A DNA stretch of 64,000 bases from Spinacia oleracea (Eukaryota; Streptophyta; Magnoliopsida; Caryophyllales; Amaranthaceae), in assembly GCF_020520425.1 (NCBI RefSeq), contig NC_079487.1:109774141-109838140 (forward strand). The letters run 5' to 3'. The notes under the pieces are model-generated. The model was not told the origin of the DNA. It did no database searches and saw nothing but the letters and a program-made list of their open reading frames with translations. A program made the position numbers and the translations under genes. Numbering within the stretch: position 1 is the stretch's first letter; each line of letters opens with the position of its first letter. Below are positions 54,467-64,000 of this stretch, in pieces.

Positions 54467-54726
54467 CTCCCTCTGTCCCTTAATACTCGACCTGTTTTGA
54501 CCGGACACGCTTGCCGATGCACAACTTTGACCACCTATTTCTTTAACTACATATTATAAAAACTTATAAAAATATTAATATTTTGAAATTATATATTAAG
54601 ATGAAGCCAACAATATATTATATACTAACATTTATTTTCATATACTAGAAATAAAATAGGGTCAAAGTGAATTATGTGAATAGTACAAAAAGTCAAAACA
54701 GATCAAGTATTAAGGGACGGAGGGAG
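54467..54726. repeat. Stowaway MITE inside the LTR-type element
   Basis: TA at 54465-54466 and 54727-54728; ends CTCCCTCTGTCCCTTAATAC and (inverse) CTCCCTCCGTCCCTTAATAC. Same family as 11735-11993, in inverted orientation (both share CGCTTGCCRATGCACAACTT or its inverse). Confidence 0.9.
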
Positions 54727-55947
54727 TAGTGCTCAAATTATCTCACTGAAACTCATCGATCAGCCAATGATTTATCAAGAGGTAGATTAAAGCGTGTATG
54801 GTAGAAAATATTGTTTGGGGCTCGATAACGAAAATCAAATAAATTGCCAAAAGAAATCATGTGTGACAGTTTGAGGTATTTATGTCATTAGCAAATGATG
54901 ATTTGATGATTAGGTGAAAAACAATGAATTTGATACCAATTGGTTTCAGTCACGAAGGGAACGAAAAAAAATTAAGACGGCAAAACAAGATAGTTTTTCT
55001 ATGGAAATAATATTAGGGTTTATGGTATTTATAGATACTCATATAATAGATTTTCATAACCAGTAAAATAGGTTTTAAACTTTACGAAAATATTAATGGG
55101 GACTAATTAAAATGGAAATAATTATATTTTGACTATAAAATATATTTTATAAAATTAAAGAATATAATAATTTATCAACCTTCTCATAATCTGTTCAATA
55201 TACCCACAATGGGTTTCAAAATAAACTTATCAATAATGGCAAAAGATCCCAAAATCATATACGGAGTAACTCATCTCTATTATATAAAGGAACAGCTGAG
55301 AGCATTTTGGTAACTCCACTTTTCGTGTCCCCAAGCAAAAAGACGAATATAGCCTTTACACTTCAGTTGCAACACAAACCCTTCGGCCTTCCGCCTTCGC
55401 TTTCCCCTCCCGTTTCCTTCTCTCTCCTCCCTCCCTGCAACACAAACCCTTTGCTCTCCCTCCCGTTTTCTTCTCTCTCCTCCCTCCAGTTCGTTTTCTT
55501 CTATCTCCTCCATCAGATTTTGTCCTTCAATCTTATTCATCGATCTTCTGCAAAATCAACATGATCGAAAAAATCCATAAAAAAATAATCGAGATCTAAT
55601 TGGTGAATGGCGGGTTCCAATTGTCTGGGGTAGAAATGGGGAAGAACGAGTTCAGAATCACGCTACATCCCTCTCTCTTAGGTAAAACATTCAAATTTTC
55701 TTATTTCTTAAATCTTTCGATTTCAAATTTTTAAGATTTGGGGGTTTAACTTTGTTCCAACTCCATTGATTGATGATTAAGATTTGGCGAAGAAATCGAG
55801 TTACAGAATCACGATCTTTCTCTCTCAGGTAAATCACTCAATTTCTTTACTATTATTGATAGTTGTAGTTGATCAAGGGAATACTGGGATTTGCTAACAT
55901 TAACTGAGCTGTGTTATAATCCCGTAAAAGTGTTATATTACCAACCT

Positions 55948-56170
55948 GTATTTTTGTGTTAATTCTTTGAATTTGGTTGTTTAATGCCATTGTGTTTGAA
56001 TTTTTGATTACATTTTTGTGTTAATTCTTTGAATTTGGTTGTTTAATGCCATTGTATTTGAATTTTGATTGCATTTTTGTGTTAATTCTTTGAATTTGGT
56101 TGTTTTATGCTATTGTGTTTGAATTTTGATTGCATTTGTGTGTTGATTCTTTGAATTTGGTTGTTTGAAT
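55948..56170 (+). repeat. Minisatellite, about 60-63-base period, four copies
   Basis: Units of TTGTGTTAATTCTTTGAATT followed by TGGTTGTTTAATGCCATTGT repeat at about 55953, 56013, 56073 and 56134, inside the Helitron intron-like DNA. Confidence 0.85.
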
Positions 56171-56196
56171 TGATTGGTTGCTGCCACTGGACTTAT

Positions 56197-56307
56197 GATT
56201 ATTGGGGATGATTTATCCAATCTGGTTCTGAGGCTTCATGGTGGAATTATTGAGCCTTCTCTGGCCCTGGCTAGGAAATTCAACCAAGAGAAGATTATAT
56301 GCCGCAA
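56197..56307 (+). pseudogene. RPL40: Captured exon of a ubiquitin-ribosomal protein L40 fusion gene
   Basis: The reading [20 protein letters not shown] then [10 protein letters not shown] crosses the ubiquitin C-terminus (LRLRGG in the real gene, LRLHGG here) into the L40 ribosomal protein start IIEPSL. It ends at AA|GTAAGT, a plausible old intron donor. Gly-Gly is kept, but the Arg before it is changed to His and one Met after SL is missing. Only about 35 codons remain, so this is a gene piece carried by the Helitron, not a working gene. Confidence 0.88.
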
Positions 56308-59300
56308 GTAAGTATCTCGGAATTGATTGACTGCTTGATGCTTTTTTCGTTTTAGCAAGCTTTCTATGGTGATTGGCATTGAGATTATCTATTGTGTAGT
56401 CCTTTTGCAATCCTCTTCTTACTATCTTGCAATGAGTATAGTAACTGTTGAGCTTTGACTCAGTAATTTTGGTTGAATCCCATAAAGTCATGAGCATATA
56501 TATGTACATTATGTGTTTGGTTATCAATTGTTATTGTATGCCTTGGCCTTGATGTTGCTTCTAAATTTTCTTTGACTTGGATTCTTTCAATCCCAAACTT
56601 GACTGATGCATGATCATGTGGTAATCCCAAACTATCAGTCTTTGTTTTCATATTATCTATGGAGTCGACAGTTTTCTCTGGTATTTAAGACCTACGAATT
56701 TAAGACCTTGGTGATTCTGCAAGTTGAACGGAAGCTATCATACATGTGTCAAACCACACCTAAAATCGTAAAAATAGTTTATTTACAATAACAGGTAATG
56801 AGAGCAGAGCAACGATATAATTAGATCCAATCTAATAACTAAGAAAAAATAAGAAAAATAATCCATTTTGGTATACACTTCGTGTATAATAAGCAAGTAT
56901 AGAGTACTCATATTTGCAATCTAGATTCTAGAATAATCATCTCTAAGCTACTTCTGAGAGTTTGAAATAGACATAAACTACTCCGTCTGAATGATGTTCA
57001 TTTTTTGTGCAATGTAACTGAGGTAAATGATTTGACAAAAGGAAAACATGACTTTGTTCATCCACTTCTTCCTTGAGCTTAATTTTGTAATGATGATTGT
57101 TTGACAAATGAGGAGACCAAGCTTTTTTAAGATGCAAGATCAAGAAAGGTGTCTGTTTTGTACAGAATAACTAGCGTCCTTTATAATAGTCTAGGCAGCC
57201 TGATGTCTACATACGTATGTTTTGCTTACTTGGAATTCAGAGAATTCTACATTGAAACAATCTCTTTTTCTAAGTCACAGTTATCTTAATCTGAAAATTG
57301 ACCGGTAATAACGTATCTCACAACGCCTTAGGCATGTAACCATGTATGTAGTCAAGAAAAGTTCTTCTCTTTTTTCTTTAAGAACTATGATGATCCATTG
57401 ATCCCAACTTCTCTCCCTGTTCTTTTTACGTGCTAATTTCAGAAAACATCATTATCGTTTTTGTTTTCCTGTTTGACCTGGTTTTGCAATTTGTATGATA
57501 ACACTTTTGCTTGATGATACTGCCTTAAATATTAAGTTTTACTTTGATTATCTCATATTTTTTGCATTAAGGACCCTATTTTTAAGATTAGAACAATATT
57601 AAAACATGCACTCGAAAATATTTAAAACGGCCCTATGTGTGGTTTATATTTAATTCCCAACAAATTGTAATCGTAGGCCGGCAACTTGGCATCAGAATGA
57701 TAGTCTTATATACAACCCCAAAGTCAGGATGCCATCTGAATATGGGGTTGTATTGGAACTCAATCCTTATAGTACATGGAAATTTGACGTAGTGTATTGG
57801 ATATGGGGATGAATTAGGACTTACTGCTTTTGTCTTGCACGGATCATTGAATTGTGAAATGAGAGGGGAACTTTAAAATGTGTCTCGGGTGGATTCTATG
57901 ATCCAGGGGAGAAAGGAGAGGGGGATATTATGACGTCTTTATCACTGCCAGCTTGAGGATATATTTATGTAATACTGATACAGAGCACAATGTGTTTTCA
58001 TAACATTAGTTTTAGCTGACACATGACCACAGTGCATGTTCTGATCGTTTATTTTTGTTGTCAAAGGGAGATGAAGATGGAAAGTCAGAGAATTGAAGCT
58101 GAGAAGAGAAGGGTAAGTGTAGTATTTCTTGGTAACATGTATTATTGTTGGTTTTGAGTTATCATCTGCGTAATTCAATTTATGTTGTGGAACTTTGTAT
58201 CTTAGTTGCTTTCCTTTAAGGTGTAGCTGGATACATTTGCTTAACTTAATATTTACTAGCAATAGAAGTCTATGAGTAAAACAATGACAACTTCACTGTT
58301 CATGATACTTACAACTTGCTTATCGGAGCATATATTCTTCCGTCCTTATTGGTTGGCATCCCCTAAGCGACAAAGGAACTGGTAGCCGAAAATGATTAAG
58401 CAAGATGGAATGCAGTATAATTTCTGTTTTAGAAGTTTCAGTCTGGTTTATTTTGAGAAAATTAATCTGTTATTTTGATGTTTGCCGTGATTTTATTTTT
58501 AAGTGTTTATTTGCAAATTCAGGGTACTCGATCTGTTTCCCATTTGATTGTTTATGTGAGATTGTGTGTATTCATCTTATTTTGTTGATTCATACAAATT
58601 CTGGTGCATATAAGAGGCTCTGTTGTAGACCATCTTATGCATAACTTCATTGAGCTAATCAACCTATGCAGAACTTCATTAGACAATCAACCTATGCAGA
58701 CCTTCATTGAGCTAATCTCATGTTTACTCAAATTTCTAGCTACAAAGCCACAAACTGTTACTGCTCACTCTGCTATTAAAGAACTGTTGTTGCTGCTGCT
58801 GCTGCTTCTGCTCACTCTGCAAGAAAGTAGACAATTCTGGTTCAACCTGCATCAAGAACTCAGGAAGCATGCATTAGGTTCTAGAATAAATTGTTTGCAT
58901 ATTCAATTATTTGTTAATCATGCTGTCATTTGGTTGATTGCTGTAGAAAGTTTTTCAAAGAGTTTGATAAATGATGTTCATAAATGGGGTTAATGAAACA
59001 AAATGGAGCAACTCTTAGATTCCGGAATTAAGATTTAATGATGTTCATGATGGAATTTTGGAATTTATATTTTGGTACTAAGATATAGATTCTTTGTCAT
59101 GTAAAGGCATGATTACTCTGTTTCACTATTTAGATGTATAATCGTATAGTTTAACCTTAATTTTTTTTAAATACGAACTTTGTGAACATTTTTTTAATCT
59201 AATATTTATATTTAGTGGTTGTAATACAATTTTAAGTTTTTATATACTCCCGCACGCAACGCGTGCATAAAATACTAGTTCTATAATAATCTCACTCCTC

Positions 59301-60064
59301 TACTGCAATATATGAAACTGTACCCAATATAGCTATCGATCAATCCCATAATTTGATACGATCAACCTCGATATTAATACCTGTATTGAGTTATCCAATA
59401 TAGACACCAAAACCTTACTAATAAATCAATTGTATAACCATATGCCAATATAATCTACGAGAATAACATAAATTTGTTACTACTATAAACTAATATCCTA
59501 TCTTGCAATACAATTAAGAGTAAATAAAGCAAAAGCCACACAAATAATTTACGCGCCACTATCGTAACTGTGAATATATATAATGATATGAACACATGAT
59601 CGAATCATTAACGCTTAATTACAATTAGCTAATGAATAGGCGTGATTACCTATTCCATTAATATCGAGAAACCAATTGAAACTTGCAGCAAGAATCACTA
59701 GCACACGAACTCGCAGATTCACATACGACGAATTACAAATTTGGTCTGCATGCTTGATAACCGAAGCATTAAGGGATGATGCTAATTATGATACATAAAT
59801 ATTTTATCAAGGATTAACTAATATTCTCTTCAATCAAGAACACACTCATGCCTAAACTCACGACGGCTGAACTATAAAATAATAGGGTTTAAGAGTATTT
59901 ATAATGTTTGTAAAAAGAGTACTACTAAAACTAAAATAGGTTTTATTCAAAAATATAATTAGGCTATTTAATTTAGGACAACATTCATAATAGATAAATA
60001 CTACTCTAACCTTATTCTGGCTAAAAATATATTTTATAAAATCATAAAATATTGGGGTATTACA

Positions 60065-60492
60065 GTCACCCGATGACGCTCTTGGTTAGGCAATTCGCAC
60101 CAATACCCATGGGAATACTGGATGTCGTATAACTCTTCAGCCACCCGATATGATGATAAAGACCCCTGCCGACTTTTACCAACCAGTCGCCGTTGGGAGC
60201 TTTATTCATTGGCCCACCAAGGTTGGAGACCTCATGCAGAATTGGCGCAAGCCTCGAATGTGGATTCGCTTCCTTGAAAAAACGAGGATAAACATGATAG
60301 CTTTCCGAGGAACCAGCTCGTCTGCTCGACCCAACACGAGCAGAACCCCCGGATCCACCAACAACGGTGCTCCCCGAAGCGACCTTACCCCGAGAAGCCT
60401 TCTTCGATTTCCTCAGAGGAACTTCATCCTCCTCCCTCTCACTGGAGGTTTAAACTAGAAACTTCTTCTTAGCTCTATCTACATCCATGGCC
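60065..60492 (-). pseudogene. Retroelement gag-like fragment (upstream half)
   Basis: Starts MDVDRAKKKFLV at 60492 with an early in-frame stop, continues VPLRKSKKASRGKVASGSTV, ESYHVYPRFFKEANPHSRLA and GGPMNKAPNGDWLVKVGRG, then shifts frame before the break at 60069. Beyond the inserted element, reading resumes at 52796. The Ser/Gly/Lys-rich N-terminus and the context suggest a retroelement gag-like protein. Too damaged to be functional. Confidence 0.6.
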
Positions 60493-60529
60493 GGAAAACC
60501 TAAATCTAGGGTTTAGACGGTGGGGGTAG

Positions 60530-61942
60530 TGTTAGGTTATGATACATATGATATTACATAAATCATGCGGAAACAACCATTAACCCAGGAATACATATTA
60601 TTTACACATAATCATATAGCATAATTTAGATGCATACTCTTTGTTGCGTGCCTTCCCTAGCTGCGCCCGAACCGAACAAGAACAAGTCTTTAGGACTCCA
60701 AGTGTCGTCCCTCCGTAGATAGTCCACAGCACGTCCGGATCCGCCTTAAGATTGACCAACTAGAATCGCCCTTAAGGTACTAGAATTTTCGGCACTTTTG
60801 AGCAAGATGTGTGACTGAATTTTTCTCTCAAAAACTCACTTTGAATACTTTGAAACTCGTTATAAATTGTGAACCCAGGCCACATATTTATAGGGGTATG
60901 GAAAGGGAATTGGAATCCTATTAGGATACGAATTAATTAAACTTAGAATCCTACAAGAACTCTAATTAATTAATTTATCAAATAGAATTAGGAATTTAAT
61001 CATTAACCGAACTCTGCACGTTTTAGGAATCGTGCATGAACACAAACACTTACGCACACACACACGGCAGCCACGATGGGCCGCCCATGCGCGTGCGTGC
61101 GAGCAGCAGCCCACGCAGCGAGGCCTACGCGAGCTACAAGCCCACGCAAGCATCTGCGCGCGCTGCGCGCGCTGTGCGCGCTGCCACGGCCTGCTGGGCC
61201 TGGCCTTGCGCTGTTCGTGTGGCGCGCTGGGCTTGCTGGGCGATGGCCTGGCTTCGTGCTGGGCCCTCGTCCGGCAGGCCTCGTCCGATGCTTATTCGTA
61301 CGATACGCTTCCGATTAAATTTCCGATTCCGGAATTCATTTCCGATACGAACAATATTTAACATTTTCGATTCCGGAATTAATTTCCGTTTCGAACAAAT
61401 ATTTAATATTTCCGTTTCCGGAATTATTTTCCGATTCCGATAATATTTCCGATTCTGACAATATTTCCGTTTCCGGCAATATTTCCGATTCTGGCAATAT
61501 TTCCATTTCCGATAATATTTTCCGATACGTACCATGTTTCCGTTTCCGGCAACATCTACGACTTGGATAATATTTATATTTCCGATACGATCCATATTTC
61601 CGTTTCCGGCAATATCATCGTTTCCGGAGTATTCATTTCTTGCCTGTGACGATCTCAGCTCCCACTGAAACCAAGATCCGTCGATTCCGAATATCCATAG
61701 ATAGAGTATCTAATGCCTTTAAATACTTGATCCGTTTACGTACTATTTGTGTGACCCTACGGGTTCAGTCAAGAGTAAGCTGTGGATTAATATCATTAAT
61801 TCCACTTGAACTGAAGCGGCCTCTAGCTAGGCATTCAGCTCACTTGATCTCACTGAATTATTAACTTGTTAATTAATACTGAACCGCATTTATTAGACTT
61901 AACATAGAATGCATACTTGGACCAAGGGCATTATTTCCTTCA
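60530..61942 (-). mobile_element. LTR of a retrotransposon, probably Ty1/copia, 3' LTR
   Basis: On the minus strand it begins TGAAGGAAATAATGCCCTTG at 61942 and ends CATAACCTAACA at 60530 (TG...CA). Immediately inward is GACAAGTGGGAGAC, a good polypurine tract, so this is the 3' LTR of a minus-strand element. Features inside: a GC-rich block at about 61060-61290 with repeated GCGCGC, and a minisatellite at about 61300-61640. The other LTR and pol lie outside the window; copia is suggested by the LTR and tract style and is not proven. Confidence 0.75.
61300..61640. repeat. Minisatellite of TTTCCGATTCCGG-type units in the LTR
   Basis: Many variants of ATATTTCCGTTTCCGGCAAT and TATTTCCGATTCTGACAATA in tandem, unit about 20-30 bases. 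It makes spurious long open frames on both strands. Confidence 0.88.
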
Positions 61943-64000
61943 GTCTCCCACTTGTCCTTAGGGACAAGTGTGCATTTCCTAATTCCTTTGTCGCTCGATG
62001 CTTGCTCTTGAACATAAGGTAAGAGTTGTCATCCTTATTATGTCCAGAGGTGTTTCTCGGTTTCAGAGTTCAACTGATCAAATAAACAGATAATCATAGC
62101 CTATGATTCATCCGAGCACGGCCATGCATTTCACAGTTTCTAGCTCTCCGAGTGGCCTTGTACAACTTTTAAGCATCTCATCCCGATTTATGGGAGGACA
62201 ATCCCAATCTTGCGATCTTGAGATTAGACTTCGTTTGATAGGTGATTACCTGAGCGTTGCCTTTATATCCTCCTTTTACGGTGCGACGGTTGGTCAACGT
62301 CAAAGCAACCAGTTCTCAAACAAGTAATCTCAAATCACTCAGGTATTGAGGATTTAGTGTCTAATAATTTTAATGAAATTTACTTATGACAGATTTTCAT
62401 CTCTTACAGTAAAGTTTCATAGGTCTTGTCCGATACTAGTCTTCCCAAAGTAAGTATCTATGCAAATGATTATGACATTGCCATGTCCACATAGTTCAAG
62501 AAACAGAACTACTAGTCATCTTGCATTCTAATCGTCTAACGTTTTCTATGCGTCCAATTTTATAGAAAACTCCGACTAGGGACCATTTTCAACCTTTGAC
62601 ATTCAAGTTCACTTGATAGACATTTCTTAGTCACAGGACTGGTCCTGACAGTCTATCTTGAATATATCGTCAAATTTGAAGGGACTCATCATTTAATACT
62701 AAACCAAGATTAAATGGAATATGAAAATACATTTCATATATGATAAATGTTCAACCCCAATGTTTTATAACCATGGGCCTCAAACCCATCTTCTAAAACA
62801 ATTCATGGAATTCAAAGCTATGCTTGATTTCCAGTGCTACAACGTGAGTGTTGCTTCTCACTTGTTGCATAGGTTTAGTTATCATGCTTTGCCAATCTTA
62901 ATATCCTTTTCATCGAATGTTCTTCGAGATATGATGATAAGATCTTTTCGAGTTTTTTTATTATGTGATCTAGTCTTTCTTACTTCGATGGTGGTTTTAC
63001 TCATTTTTCAATGAAGAACCATCAAGTTAGCAGACGTTTTTCTTGCTTCAAGAGTGGTTTTACGCATTTTTCAATGAAGAACCATCAAGCCAGCAGATAG
63101 GTGATCTACCCAAGTTCAGTGAAGAACTTTAAACAACCCTGTTTTATTGCTTCTTAGGCAATAATTACTTTTACTTCAACTGTATAGGTTGCTAGTGATG
63201 CTTTGTTTGGATTTACCTATCCAGGCAGTTCATAGATATGTGGAAGATTCTCCAACTATATCTTGGAACATAGAAATTATTATTTTAATTTCCCACGCAA
63301 CAACTCATGGTCTCCAACCCATGTTGCCATTTTCAAAACACGATGCTCTATAGCTCGTCCTTATCAATGGTTAACTCCAAAGGGTCTTGCTTGATCCTTT
63401 GCCAGTGTTTATGTGTGTAGCATCAATATTTAGCATATCTTTATTTCCTTGAATCAAGAACTATTCCTATGTACCTTTTCAAGTACCATAAGTATTCTTG
63501 ATCTCAATCTAGTTGATCTTTACTTAGATCAATAGAGATTGGTATATGTTCGTCATGGCTAAAGTCATACGATACGTTTTTGGCGATCCTCATATTATAT
63601 CATACATGATTAATTCTTTTGCAGAATAATTCCCAATTGAATTCTATTCATGTAACTTTAGCTCATTCAATTTCAGCAGATACTGAATCCAGCTAAATTC
63701 TTTGACATATAATATAGGTTTAAGAATCTCATTTAGACTCTTTGATGTTTAACTTAGTAAATGCTTATACATAGTTCAAACATTCTTTACTTAGATTTAT
63801 TCACATGGGTCGAATATCTCCAATGGAGTCATTCGTGTTTGATTTAGTAAATGCCATTACTTAATCTAAAACATTAATATAAGATCTTTGTAAATAGATC
63901 TTAATACCCAGTATGCACTAAGTTTCGCCTTGGTCCAACATTGATGAATAATTTCAAACCTAAGTTATTATCATTTGAATGTTATTTCACAATAGAGAGA
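61943..64000 (-). mobile_element. Noncoding internal region of the same retrotransposon (partial)
   Basis: From the polypurine tract to the window edge there is no integrase, RT or gag that I can read. In many plant LTR elements a long noncoding stretch lies between pol and the 3' LTR, or the element is a non-coding LARD. Two near-copies of TGGTTTTACTCATTTTTCAA TGAAGAACCATCAAG-like sequence (about 62991-63028 and 63054-63091, given here in parts) form a short tandem repeat. Confidence 0.6.

Larger units (their letters stand above)
55274..59278 (+). mobile_element. Helitron of 4 kb with captured gene fragments
   Basis: Starts TCTCTATTATATAAAGGAAC after an A and ends with hairpin GCACGCAACGCGTGC, spacer ATAAAATA and CTAG before T (59278). 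No Rep/helicase gene, so non-autonomous. It carries a CT-rich gene-leader-like block (about 55370-55520), a ubiquitin-L40 fragment (56197-56307) and a possible exon at about 58067-58113 (EMKMESQRIEAEKRR then GTAAG). A minisatellite of about 60-63-base units (TTGTGTTAATTCTTTGAATT) spans 55948-56170, and a CTG run is near 58785-58812. Other open frames here are not convincing. Confidence 0.72.
52797..60064. mobile_element. LTR-type insertion (solo LTR or LARD) hosting a MITE and a Helitron
   Basis: Ends TGTAACACCCCCAATTT and AATATTGGGGTATTACA (TG...CA) with the 5-bp duplication GTCAC at 52792-52796 and 60065-60069. Without the nested Helitron and MITE it is about 3.0 kb, a size fitting a long gypsy LTR. 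No gag, pol or second intact TGTAACACC start is present. The parts at about 54990-55170 and 59880-60060 look like diverged copies (shared TATATTTTATAAAAT and TAGGGTTTA blocks), so the internal structure may be more complex. It contains a (TAA)n microsatellite at 53218-53300. Confidence 0.65.

Noticed and set aside
61032-61595. Several overlapping long frames in the GC-rich and minisatellite part of the LTR
   Set aside because: All arise from high GC and tandem repeats; none resembles a known protein.

Overview
The window is a piece of a plant nuclear genome. Genes have GT-AG introns, AT-rich intergenic DNA is packed with nested transposons, and there is a decayed insertion of plastid psbC. 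Gene and repeat types point to a eudicot, probably Caryophyllales/Amaranthaceae; that placement is inference from overall resemblance, not proof.

Genes, left to right: a two-exon remnant of the acyltransferase gene GPAT9 (minus, about 0.25-1.27 kb); a five-exon G2-like (GARP/MYB-related) transcription factor with several EAR-type repressor motifs (plus, 7.1-8.9 kb); a three-exon GDSL esterase/lipase (minus, 11.5-15.9 kb) whose first intron holds a hAT MITE and the psbC fragment; a 17-exon gene for chloroplast UDP-glucose pyrophosphorylase UGP3, first enzyme of sulfolipid synthesis (plus, 21.6-32.1 kb); an intronless PUB18/19-like U-box E3 ligase (minus, 33.2-35.2 kb), convergent with UGP3; and a very small three-exon gene for the twin-CX9C mitochondrial protein CMC2 (minus, 38.8-39.3 kb, probable 5'UTR exon near 41.8 kb). 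These look like unrelated housekeeping or regulatory genes, not a pathway cluster.

Transposons fill the rest. 1.5-5 kb: an L1-type LINE whose 3' end is replaced by a CACTA terminus. 9.6-11.3 kb: an LTR fragment, a Stowaway MITE and a TIR element carrying two further MITEs. 16.6-20.4 kb: a minus-strand Helitron. 36.5-38.6 kb: a Mutator-like element with a perfect 9-bp target duplication. 42.3-42.9 kb: a Stowaway MITE inside another.

From 43 to 50.3 kb lies the most unusual part: two large and two small copies of a non-LTR retrotransposon with an N-terminal zinc finger, a reverse transcriptase, a CCHC motif and a putative restriction-like endonuclease. Their 3' ends all run into (TAA)n, and the large copy also has (TAA)n upstream. 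One copy is split by a hAT element with an 8-bp duplication, and a Helitron sits in the TAA array.

From 51 kb to the right edge is a nest: a gag-like fragment split by a 7.3-kb LTR-type element (5-bp duplication), which itself contains a Stowaway MITE and a 4-kb Helitron carrying a fragment of a ubiquitin-ribosomal protein L40 gene. A minus-strand LTR retrotransposon end (LTR plus noncoding internal region) runs off the window. No tRNA, rRNA or CRISPR was found.
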